From Pseudomonas eucalypticola (GTDB taxonomy: Bacteria > Pseudomonadota > Gammaproteobacteria > Pseudomonadales > Pseudomonadaceae): a DNA stretch of 64,000 nt. This document shows, piece after piece, positions 17,880-25,253 of the stretch. The translations under genes and the position numbers were made by a program. Under the pieces are notes generated by a model. The model was not told where the DNA came from. It saw only the letters and a program-made list of their open reading frames with translations, and did no database searches. Position 1 is the first letter of the stretch. Each line of letters opens with the position of its first letter. The stretch is taken from the NCBI RefSeq assembly GCF_013374995.1, contig NZ_CP056030.1, positions 1,830,501-1,894,500 on the forward strand, in the 5' to 3' direction.

Positions 17880-17964
17880 TCGCGCCTGAACCGCTTTCCG
17901 GGGTACTGGCAGCCATTTGAGCCGACGCAACGGCTTGTCTCTGGTCGTTCATGATCTAATCGAT

Positions 17965-18024
17965 ATCCCTAAATATGGGATTGTAAATTATATATTGAGA
18001 TTTTCCGTCATCTCGTTTTATAGT
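17965..18024 (+). promoter_or_regulatory. Promoter and operator candidate of the dgo cluster
   Basis: TTGAGA (17995-18000) and TATAGT (18019-18024) are 18 bases apart in an AT-rich stretch, about 45 bases before dgoK. Immediately upstream lies the inverted repeat ATCCC-N7-GGGAT (17965-17981). It is a candidate site for the cluster's IclR protein, by position only. Confidence 0.5.
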
Positions 18025-18071
18025 CCTGACCAGCTCTACGCCCTCACTCCAACAACAACTCAGGTGAAGCG

Positions 18072-19070
18072 ATGCAGGCGCATTTGATCGCGCTCGATTG
18101 GGGAACCACTTCCCTTCGAGCCTACAAGCTTGGCCGCAGCGGCCAGGTGCTGGACCAGCGCGCGCTGGCTTCAGGCATCATGCAACTCCCCACCACACCC
18201 CGCACGATCGCCGGCCGGCCATGCGGCAACGGTTTCGAGCTGGCCTTCGACGATGCCTGCGGTGATTGGCTGGCCGCCGAACCCCACGTACCGGTGATTG
18301 CCTGCGGCATGGTCGGCAGCGCCCAGGGTTGGCGCGAAGCGGCCTACTGCCCGACGCCCGCGCGGGTCGCCGACCTGGGGGCCAGCCTGCAGACCGTCGA
18401 GACCCTGCGTGGCACCGTGTTGCACATCGTGCCCGGGGTGATCCAGCATTCGCGTTTGCCCAACGTCATGCGGGGTGAGGAAACCCAAGTGCTGGGCCTG
18501 TTGTGCGACTTGCCGGCCGACACGCGCCAGGACAGCCTGCTGATCGGCCTGCCCGGCAGCCATAGCAAATGGGTGAGCCTTGAAGAGGGCTGCATCCAAC
18601 GGTTCGACACCTTCATGACCGGGGAGGTGTACGCGGCCCTGTGTGCCCACACCATCCTCGGGCGTACCCAGCAACCCAGCGCTGGCTTCGATGAGGCCGC
18701 CTTCATCCGCGGTGTTCAGGTGGCACTGTCGCCCGATGGCACCCTTGGCCTGCTGTCGAACCTGTTCAGTGCCCGCACCCTGGGCCTGACCGGGCAATTG
18801 GCCGGCACCGAGCAGGCCGACTACCTGTCGGGCCTGATGATCGGCCACGAATTGCACGCCTTGGCCCAGGCCTGCCGCGAGCGCCGCGGCGAGGTGGGGT
18901 TGCCTCAGGTAGTGCTGATTGGCAGCGTGGCGCTGTGCCAGCGCTACCAGATTGCTCTGCGCTTGTGCGGTTTCGCCCAGGTGGGCCTCGCCGAACAGGC
19001 CACCGAACGCGGTTTATGGAGCCTGGCCGTGGCGGCCGGGCTGCTCGCTCCCCTGCCAGAAGAGGTTTGA
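18072..19070 (+). CDS. dgoK: 2-dehydro-3-deoxygalactonokinase
   Basis: Cytoplasmic kinase that phosphorylates 2-dehydro-3-deoxy-D-galactonate with ATP, the second step of galactonate breakdown. The 332-residue protein fits the DgoK family throughout: LIALDWGTTSLRAYKL (phosphate 1 motif), VIACGMVGSAQGW, LIGLPGSHSKWV and the C-terminal VVLIGSVALCQRYQIAL. GGTGAAGCG precedes the ATG. The stop lies one base before the dgoA start, so the two are co-translated. Confidence 0.95.
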   Translation: MQAHLIALDWGTTSLRAYKLGRSGQVLDQRALASGIMQLPTTPRTIAGRPCGNGFELAFDDACGDWLAAEPHVPVIACGMVGSAQGWREAAYCPTPARVADLGASLQTVETLRGTVLHIVPGVIQHSRLPNVMRGEETQVLGLLCDLPADTRQDSLLIGLPGSHSKWVSLEEGCIQRFDTFMTGEVYAALCAHTILGRTQQPSAGFDEAAFIRGVQVALSPDGTLGLLSNLFSARTLGLTGQLAGTEQADYLSGLMIGHELHALAQACRERRGEVGLPQVVLIGSVALCQRYQIALRLCGFAQVGLAEQATERGLWSLAVAAGLLAPLPEEV

Positions 19071-19071
19071 C

Positions 19072-19692
19072 ATGCTCAAGCAAGCGCTCGCCGCCAACGG
19101 CCTGATCGCCATCCTGCGCGGCCTTCGCCCCGAAGAGGCCCAGGCCATCGGCCAGGTGCTGTATGACGAAGGTTTTCGCGTGATCGAGGTACCGCTCAAT
19201 TCCCCCAGCCCCTACGACAGCATTCGTATCCTGCGTGACAGCTTGCCGGCCGATTGCCTGATCGGCGCTGGCACCGTGCTCACCGCTGAACAGGTGCAAC
19301 AGGTCAAGGCCGCAGGCGGCCAGGTCATCGTCATGCCCCACAGCGATGCCAACGTATTGCGCGCGGCCAAGGCCGCCGGGCTGTACCTGTCCCCTGGCGT
19401 GGTCACCCCCACCGAGGCGTTTGCCGCGCTGGAGGAGGGCGCCGACGTGCTCAAGCTGTTCCCGGCCGAGATGCTCAACCCGGGTGTGGTCAAGGCGCTG
19501 CTGGCGGTATTGCCCAAAGGCACCGCCCTGGTACCGGTGGGCGGCATCAGCCCCGACAACATGGCGCCCTTCGTCAGCGCCGGGGTCAGCGGCTTCGGCC
19601 TGGGCTCAGGGCTGTTCAAGCCCGGCATGAGCGCCGACGACGTGGCCGTCCGGGCCAAAGCCTACGTGGCCGCCTGGAAACGCCTGCACTGA
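19072..19692 (+). CDS. dgoA: 2-dehydro-3-deoxy-6-phosphogalactonate aldolase
   Basis: Class I aldolase (206 residues) that splits KDPGal into pyruvate and glyceraldehyde 3-phosphate. The TIM-barrel KDPG/KDPGal family motifs are present: AILRGLRPEEA, RVIEVPLNSP with the catalytic Glu, LIGAGTVLT, and GADVLKLFPAE with the Schiff-base Lys; the phosphate site is VPVGGISPDN. It starts one base after the dgoK stop. In some bacteria this activity is fused to DgoD; here it is separate. Confidence 0.95.
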   Translation: MLKQALAANGLIAILRGLRPEEAQAIGQVLYDEGFRVIEVPLNSPSPYDSIRILRDSLPADCLIGAGTVLTAEQVQQVKAAGGQVIVMPHSDANVLRAAKAAGLYLSPGVVTPTEAFAALEEGADVLKLFPAEMLNPGVVKALLAVLPKGTALVPVGGISPDNMAPFVSAGVSGFGLGSGLFKPGMSADDVAVRAKAYVAAWKRLH

Positions 19693-19725
19693 TTCGACTG
19701 AAGACATCGACAAGAGAGACAAACG

Positions 19726-20874
19726 ATGAAAATTACCCAACTGACCACCTATATCGTGCCGCCGCGCTGGTGCTTCCTGAAAGTCGAGACTGACGAAGGC
19801 GTCACCGGCTGGGGCGAACCCGTGGTCGAAGGCCGTGCTCACACCGTGGCCGCTGCCGTCGAGGAGTTGTCCGATTACCTGATCGGCAAAGACCCCCGCA
19901 ACATCGAGGACATCTGGACGGTGCTCTACCGTGGCGGTTTCTACCGCGGCGGCGCCGTGCACATGAGCGCCCTGGCCGGCATCGACCAGGCCCTATGGGA
20001 CATCAAGGGCAAGGCCCTGGGCGTGTCGGTCAGCGACCTGCTGGGTGGCCAGGTACGTGACCGCATCAGGGTCTATTCCTGGATTGGTGGCGACCGCCCG
20101 GCCGATACCGCGCGGGCAGCGAAAGAAGCGGTCGAGCGCGGCTTCACCGCGGTGAAGATGAACGGCACCGAGGAGCTGCAGTTCATCGATACCTTCGACA
20201 AGGTCAGCCTGTGCCTGGAAAACGTCGCTGCGGTGCGTGATGCGGTAGGCCCTAACGTCGGCATTGGCGTGGACTTTCATGGCCGGGTGCACAAGCCCAT
20301 GGCCAAGGTGCTGATGAAGGAACTGGACCCCTTCAAGCTGATGTTCATCGAAGAGCCGGTGCTGAGCGAGAACTACGAAGCGCTCAAGGAGCTGGCACCC
20401 CTGACCAGCACCCCGATCGCCCTGGGTGAGCGGCTGTTCTCACGCTGGGACTTCAAGCGCGTGCTCAGCGAGGGTTACGTGGACATCATCCAGCCGGATG
20501 CGTCCCATGCCGGTGGCATCACCGAGACCCGCAAGATCGCCAACATGGCCGAGGCCTACGACGTGGCCCTGGCCCTGCATTGCCCCCTGGGCCCGATCGC
20601 CCTGGCGGCCTGCCTGCAGCTGGACGCGGCCTGCTACAACGCCTTCATCCAGGAACAGAGCCTGGGCATTCACTACAACGAAAGCAACGACCTGCTGGAC
20701 TACATCAAGCGCCCCGAGGTGTTCGACTACGACAACGGCTTCGTCAAGATCCCCAACGGCCCTGGCCTGGGCATCGAGATCAACGAGGAATACGTCAAGG
20801 AGCGCGCGGCCGTCGGCCACCGCTGGCGCAACCCGGTGTGGCGCCACGCCGACGGTAGCTTCGCCGAGTGGTGA
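19726..20874 (+). CDS. dgoD: D-galactonate dehydratase
   Basis: Mg2+-dependent dehydratase of the enolase superfamily (mandelate racemase subgroup), converting D-galactonate to 2-dehydro-3-deoxygalactonate. The 382 residues include the metal ligands in GVDFHGR (Asp), FIEEPV (Glu) and ALGERLFS (Glu), and the catalytic His in [14 protein letters not shown]; the ends [14 protein letters not shown] and [16 protein letters not shown] are typical of DgoD. AAGAGAGAC precedes the ATG. It is the first enzymatic step although third in gene order. Confidence 0.97.
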   Translation: MKITQLTTYIVPPRWCFLKVETDEGVTGWGEPVVEGRAHTVAAAVEELSDYLIGKDPRNIEDIWTVLYRGGFYRGGAVHMSALAGIDQALWDIKGKALGVSVSDLLGGQVRDRIRVYSWIGGDRPADTARAAKEAVERGFTAVKMNGTEELQFIDTFDKVSLCLENVAAVRDAVGPNVGIGVDFHGRVHKPMAKVLMKELDPFKLMFIEEPVLSENYEALKELAPLTSTPIALGERLFSRWDFKRVLSEGYVDIIQPDASHAGGITETRKIANMAEAYDVALALHCPLGPIALAACLQLDAACYNAFIQEQSLGIHYNESNDLLDYIKRPEVFDYDNGFVKIPNGPGLGIEINEEYVKERAAVGHRWRNPVWRHADGSFAEW

Positions 20875-20899
20875 CGCACCGTTGACCCAGTGTTCGCCG

Positions 20900-20998
20900 C
20901 CCCTTGTGGGGCCGGGCGAAGCTGGGGAAAGGAGCGGCACGGTCCGTCGGTGGGACCGGGTCGTGGCATTCCCGAGCTTCGCCCGGTCCCACAAGGGT
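20900..20998. repeat. Inverted REP pair (REPIN) between dgoD and dgoT
   Basis: Two copies of a roughly 29-base REP element face each other (20900-20929 and 20970-20998), matching at all but about three positions; each contains TTGTGGG and a CCGRGC/GCYCGG hairpin. A third partial piece, GTGGGACCGGG, lies between them. Such GTGG-type REP doublets are spread by RAYT transposases in pseudomonads. The element may also damp or stabilise the operon transcript. Confidence 0.8.
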
Positions 20999-21043
20999 GC
21001 TGTGCTTCTGACAGTCCTCGCATAATTACAACAAGAGGCTCCC

Positions 21044-22354
21044 ATGCACACCCAGACCCTGCACGCCCATGCGGCGCTGGCCACGCCCAGCCGCAAGCGT
21101 TTCTTCATCATGGTGCTGCTGTTCATCACCGTGGTGATCAACTACCTGGACCGCAGCAACCTGTCCATCGCCGCCCCCGCGTTGACCAGTGACCTGGGCA
21201 TCGACCCGGTACATGTCGGTCTGGTCTTTTCGGCCTTTGGCTGGACCTACGCCGCCATGCAGATCCCTGGCGGCTGGCTGGTGGACCGGGTGCCGCCCCG
21301 CATTCTCTACAGCGCTGCCCTGGCGTTGTGGTCCGTGGCCACCATCATGCTCGGCTTCGCCGGAAGCTTCGTTGCCTTGTTCGTGCTGCGCATGGCCGTC
21401 GGGGCCCTTGAGGCGCCGGCCTACCCGATCAACAGCCGTGTGGTGACCACCTGGTTTCCGGAGCGCGAACGCGCCACTGCCATTGGTTTCTATACCTCTG
21501 GCCAGTTCGTCGGCCTGGCGTTCCTGACCCCGGTGCTGGCCTGGCTGCAGCATGCGTTCGGCTGGCACATGGTGTTCGTTGCCACCGGGGTGCTGGGCGT
21601 CGCCTGGGCGCTGGTGTGGTATGCGGTGTATCGCGAACCGCGGGACTTCAAGGGGGCGAACGCCGCCGAAATCGAGCTGATCACCGAAGGCGGCGGCCTG
21701 GTGGACATGCAGTCGGCCGCCAAGGCCGCCAAGCCGGGCTTCAGCTGGGCTGACCTGGGCATCGTGCTCAGCAAGCGCAAGCTGTGGGGCATCTACCTGG
21801 GCCAGTATTGCCTGAACTCGACCCTGTGGTTTTTCCTCACCTGGTTCCCCACCTACCTGGTGAAGTACCGGGGCATGGACTTCATCAAGTCCGGGCTGCT
21901 GGCGTCGCTGCCATTCCTGGCGGCTTTCGTGGGCGTGCTGTGTTCGGGGTTCTTTTCCGACTGGTTGATCCGCCGGGGCGCCAGCATCGGCCTGGCCCGC
22001 AAGCTGCCGATCATCGGTGGGCTGCTGATCAGCACTGTCATCATCGGCGCCAACTACGTGGACTCCACGGCGTGGGTGATCGCCTGCCTGGCCGTGGCGT
22101 TTTTCGGCAATGGCCTGGCATCGATCACCTGGTCGCTGGTCTCCACCCTGGCCCCGGCGCGTTTGCTGGGCCTGACCGGCGGCGTGTTCAACTTCATCGG
22201 CAACCTCTCGGCCATCACCACGCCCATCGCCATCGGCTTCCTGGCCACCGGTGACTCCTTCGCGCCGGCCATCACTTACATCGCCGTGATGGCGTTGCTG
22301 GGTGCGCTGTCGTACATCGTGCTGGTCGGCAAGGTCGAACGCATCCAGCTGTGA
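21044..22354 (+). CDS. dgoT: D-galactonate MFS transporter (DgoT-like)
   Basis: Inner-membrane uptake carrier of the anion:cation symporter family, 436 residues with 12 helices. The family signature is NYLDRSNLSIAAPAL in helix 1, then GWTYAAMQIPGGWLVDR and EAPAYPINSRVVTTWFPERE. The gene sits downstream of galactonate enzymes and before the regulator, which supports D-galactonate as substrate, but close relatives carry glucarate, so specificity is inferred from context. GAGG stands at 21034-21037. Confidence 0.85.
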   Translation: MHTQTLHAHAALATPSRKRFFIMVLLFITVVINYLDRSNLSIAAPALTSDLGIDPVHVGLVFSAFGWTYAAMQIPGGWLVDRVPPRILYSAALALWSVATIMLGFAGSFVALFVLRMAVGALEAPAYPINSRVVTTWFPERERATAIGFYTSGQFVGLAFLTPVLAWLQHAFGWHMVFVATGVLGVAWALVWYAVYREPRDFKGANAAEIELITEGGGLVDMQSAAKAAKPGFSWADLGIVLSKRKLWGIYLGQYCLNSTLWFFLTWFPTYLVKYRGMDFIKSGLLASLPFLAAFVGVLCSGFFSDWLIRRGASIGLARKLPIIGGLLISTVIIGANYVDSTAWVIACLAVAFFGNGLASITWSLVSTLAPARLLGLTGGVFNFIGNLSAITTPIAIGFLATGDSFAPAITYIAVMALLGALSYIVLVGKVERIQL

Positions 22355-22416
22355 CTGGCACCCGCGCGGGCGGGCGCACATAATGCGCCTGCCCCGCACC
22401 CACAACAGGACCCTTC

Positions 22417-23250
22417 ATGCAGGATGAACTGACCCCGCCGGCCAAGGACGCCGCGCCCGCCGGCACCCAGACCCTGATGCGCGGCCTTGCCGTCATCCAG
22501 GCCGTGGCCAGCGGCGCCCGTGACCTCAAGGCCATCGCCAGCCATGTGGGCACTACCCGCAGCACCACCCATCGTCTGGCCAGTGCGCTGGTGGATGAAC
22601 GCTATTTGCGCGTGTTGCCCCAGGTCGGCTACCTGCTGGGTCCCAAGCTGATCGAGCTGGGCTTCCAGGCGCGCGAGGAAGTGCCGCTGGTGATGCTGGC
22701 GGGCCCTTGGCTGGACGAGCTGTCGCGCCAGACCGGCGATACCATTCACCTGGCCATTCGCGACGGCGACGAAGTGCTGTACCTGCACAAGACCCCTGGC
22801 CGCAACGGCCCGGAAATGCGCTCGCGGGTTGGCCACCGCATGCCCCTGGCGCGCACGGGCATTGGCAAGGCGCTGTTGCTGGACGCTTCCCCGGCCGAAT
22901 GGCACCGCCTGTACGAAATCAGCCTGCCGGCCGCCGGCCACAACGCCTTGTGGCCCGACCACCCGGAGCAGACCTGGGAGCAGGTCCACGCGCGCATGCA
23001 AACCTACGTGAAGGGCGGCTACGCCTTCGACCTGGAAGACAACGAACCGTCGATCCGATGTGTGGCGGCACCGATTCGCGACGCCAGCAAGCGTATCGTC
23101 GCGGCGATCAGCGTGGCCAGCACCGTGCCGTACATGTCGCTGGAGAAGATGGACGCGCTGGTGCCGGTGGTGCAGGAGGCGGCGGCGGGGATATCGGCAG
23201 AGGTGGGGGGTGTGGCGAGGGGAGTCGCTACTCAGCGTAATTCGCTTTAA
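22417..23250 (+). CDS. IclR family transcriptional regulator of the dgo cluster
   Basis: A 277-residue regulator with an N-terminal winged helix-turn-helix (LKAIASHVGTTRSTTHRLASALVD) and a C-terminal IclR effector domain (LAIRDGDEVLYLHKTPGRNG, RMPLARTGIGKALL, GYAFDLEDNEPSIRCVAAPI). It is co-directional with and adjacent to dgoT, so control of galactonate genes is likely. Galactonate clusters in enterobacteria use a GntR protein, DgoR, so the regulator family differs here. CAGGACCC lies before the ATG. Confidence 0.88.
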   Translation: MQDELTPPAKDAAPAGTQTLMRGLAVIQAVASGARDLKAIASHVGTTRSTTHRLASALVDERYLRVLPQVGYLLGPKLIELGFQAREEVPLVMLAGPWLDELSRQTGDTIHLAIRDGDEVLYLHKTPGRNGPEMRSRVGHRMPLARTGIGKALLLDASPAEWHRLYEISLPAAGHNALWPDHPEQTWEQVHARMQTYVKGGYAFDLEDNEPSIRCVAAPIRDASKRIVAAISVASTVPYMSLEKMDALVPVVQEAAAGISAEVGGVARGVATQRNSL

Positions 23251-23263
23251 AAATAATTACATT

Positions 23264-23290
23264 GTGTGTATCGTGTGTATAGTGTGATGC
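23264..23290 (+). promoter_or_regulatory. Tandem 9-base repeats at the hicAB promoter
   Basis: GTGTGTATC, GTGTGTATA and GTGTGATGC lie head to tail in an AT-rich patch, and TATAGT (23278-23283) is a -10 candidate. HicB proteins with ribbon-helix-helix domains bind repeated sites over their own promoter, so this is a likely operator. Confidence 0.5.
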
Positions 23291-23337
23291 GCGCGCTGTA
23301 TCCTCTGCTCCGGGTCAAAGGGAACAAGGCATGGCGT

Positions 23338-23520
23338 ATGCGCAGTCGCGAAATGATCAGGTTGATCATGCAAGACGGTTGGTTCCTCGTGGCTGTCAAT
23401 GGCAGTCATCACCCATACAAACACCCGCGTAAATCAGGAAGGGTGACTATCAAGCATCCGGATGGGGATCTGCCGAAAGGAACCATCAACAGCATCCTTA
23501 AGCAGGCGGGCTTGAAATGA
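23338..23520 (+). CDS. hicA: HicA family mRNA interferase toxin
   Basis: A 60-residue toxin that cleaves mRNA independently of ribosomes when freed from HicB. The double-stranded-RNA-binding-like fold is complete: MRSREMIRLIMQDGWFLV, the catalytic GSHH with His24, the basic KHPRKSGRVTIKHP and the end GTINSILKQAGLK. The internal ATG 23338 is chosen because homologues begin with this M-x-S-R-E sequence and AAGG lies eight bases upstream. Toxin first, antitoxin second is the usual hicAB order. Confidence 0.93.
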   Translation: MRSREMIRLIMQDGWFLVAVNGSHHPYKHPRKSGRVTIKHPDGDLPKGTINSILKQAGLK

Positions 23521-23551
23521 TCCGACTGGCCGTCATAAGCAGGTGGCAATG

Positions 23552-23953
23552 ATGAAATTTGCGGTCGTTCTACATAAGGATGAAGACTCGGAATACGGCG
23601 TGATCGTCCCGGACGTTCCCGGGTGTTTCTCGGCGGGTACTACGGTCACCGAGGCACTTGAGAGTGTCGAACAGGCGCTGGCCTTTCACTTCGAGGGCCT
23701 GGTTGTGGACGGCGAGGTACTGCCCAACCCCAAATGCATAGATGAGCATATGAATAACCCGGATTATGCGGGTGGGGTCTGGGCGGTGGTTGAAATCGAT
23801 ATCACGCCGTATTTTGGTAAGTCGGTGCGGTTTAACGCGACATTGCCAGAGCATCTGCTGGATCGCATCGACCAGACGGTCAGCCGCGACCGTCGTTATA
23901 AATCGCGTTCGGGGTTCCTGGCCGCGGCGGCATTGCGCGAGCTTTCTGCCTGA
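23552..23953 (+). CDS. hicB: HicB family antitoxin
   Basis: Antitoxin of 133 residues that binds HicA and represses the operon. Its N-terminal half is the degenerate RNase H-like HicB domain (EYGVIVPDVPGCFSAGTTVTEALESVEQAL), and the C-terminal third is a ribbon-helix-helix type DNA-binding segment (VRFNATLPEHLLDRIDQTV, then SGFLAAAALREL). Two ATG codons in a row (23549, 23552) follow AGG; the second gives the usual spacing. It lies 31 bases after hicA and converges on the Wadjet operon. Confidence 0.93.
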   Translation: MKFAVVLHKDEDSEYGVIVPDVPGCFSAGTTVTEALESVEQALAFHFEGLVVDGEVLPNPKCIDEHMNNPDYAGGVWAVVEIDITPYFGKSVRFNATLPEHLLDRIDQTVSRDRRYKSRSGFLAAAALRELSA

Positions 23954-24062
23954 ATTCAGACGCGGCTCTCGTCGGCACTGCGGCTACCGTTGCGCACATG
24001 CAAACGGGCGATGAAGCAGGGCGTTCACCGTGCTCCGCAGGCCAACGCGAATTGAGCCTGGA

Positions 24063-25253
24063 TCACAGTTCAGGGGGGTCGGCCCACTCCCTGAGCGCTT
24101 GATTTACCCAATCCTGGGACAGTCGCTCCTGTTCCAGCCGGCCAATGCCCAGCAAGCCGCTATGCAAGCTGTCGAACGTTTCGCGCTCGGCGGTCCTCAG
24201 GCCCGAGACAGGCATCTGCGCCGGGTTGGGTTCCGCGCAGCCACGCTCGCGATGACGAGCAAGCGTGGCGTTGTCCATTAATAGTGCTTGGATGTGAGGT
24301 TGAAGGCGCCGCGCATCAGCCAGCAGCTTGAAGCCCCAGGTGTCCAGGTCGCCCCAATAGCCGATGCGTTTGCCCTCAAGCCAGGGCGCCCGAAGCCACT
24401 TGGTATTGGCGCCGCCGCCACATACGGCGATGGTGTCGGGCAGCTCAGGCAGTTCGTAGCCCGTCTGCAGGTTTTCCACGACAAGGATATTGCTGGCAGG
24501 CAGCGGGTAGTCGAGCAACTGCTCCAACGGCAATTTCAACAGGCTGAGCCCAGCTAGCCGGATCCGGGCCGTGGAGCACAGGGGTTTCACGGTGAGCCAG
24601 TTCGAAGGTGTAGGTCGACATCCCAGCCATGCTTCCAGGCCGCCCTCTTCAGACACCTGCTGCCGATGGCGCTGGTCCAGCAAGGCAACGATCAACGCTT
24701 GATTGAGCTCCACGAACTTGGTGTCGACGCCCATCAGGGGGATGGCGCGCAAGTAGCGCCCCTGACCAAGCCCACGCTGCAATTGTGGAATGACCGCTGC
24801 CAGCAACCGCGCATCTTCAACCGTTAGCCGTTCCAGTGCAGCCAGGTGCCTGAGCAGCGAAGGGTAAAGGCTTTCATCCAGCGCCAGCAGTGGTTCAAGG
24901 CGTGCTTCCCAGGCCTTGCTGCGGGCAATGGCATCATTGCCAAGCACCGTGATCAGCTGTTGCACTGTATGAATGCGAATCTCCACGGGGATATCACATT
25001 CACCCAATTCCCGGAAGCTGCGGTTCACCCAGGTGACCAGGGTCGGCCAAGGCCAGTTGCGCCACGCGTTGAGGTAGGCATGAAATTGTTTGATGTCTGT
25101 CAGCGCGAGTGTGCCAGTAGGCGGGTTGAGGTTGTACACGATCGGAAACTTGCGCTTGCCTGCCAACCGCTCTCTCAGCCGGGCGGGATGCTGCCATTCC
25201 ATTCTCGATAAATGCTGGATGACCTGCTCCGGCATCTTTCCCCAGGTAGTCAT
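24063..25253 (-). CDS. jetD: Wadjet nuclease subunit JetD
   Basis: Endonuclease subunit of the Wadjet (JetABCD) anti-plasmid complex, related to topoisomerase VI A and Spo11, which cuts circular DNA after loop extrusion. The 396-residue protein has an N-terminal DUF3322-type region (KRKFPIVYNLNPPTGTLALT) and a C-terminal Toprim domain whose acidic residues are intact: Glu260 in ILVVENLQTG and Asp302/Asp304 in GYWGDLDTWGFKLL. It is last in the operon; its ATG overlaps the jetC stop by four bases. It converges on hicB with about 110 bases between. Confidence 0.93.
   Translation of the reverse strand: MTTWGKMPEQVIQHLSRMEWQHPARLRERLAGKRKFPIVYNLNPPTGTLALTDIKQFHAYLNAWRNWPWPTLVTWVNRSFRELGECDIPVEIRIHTVQQLITVLGNDAIARSKAWEARLEPLLALDESLYPSLLRHLAALERLTVEDARLLAAVIPQLQRGLGQGRYLRAIPLMGVDTKFVELNQALIVALLDQRHRQQVSEEGGLEAWLGCRPTPSNWLTVKPLCSTARIRLAGLSLLKLPLEQLLDYPLPASNILVVENLQTGYELPELPDTIAVCGGGANTKWLRAPWLEGKRIGYWGDLDTWGFKLLADARRLQPHIQALLMDNATLARHRERGCAEPNPAQMPVSGLRTAERETFDSLHSGLLGIGRLEQERLSQDWVNQALREWADPPEL

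Noticed and set aside
21026..22405. Open frame antisense to dgoT
   Set aside because: Charge-rich shadow of a membrane protein gene, typical of the complement of hydrophobic codons.
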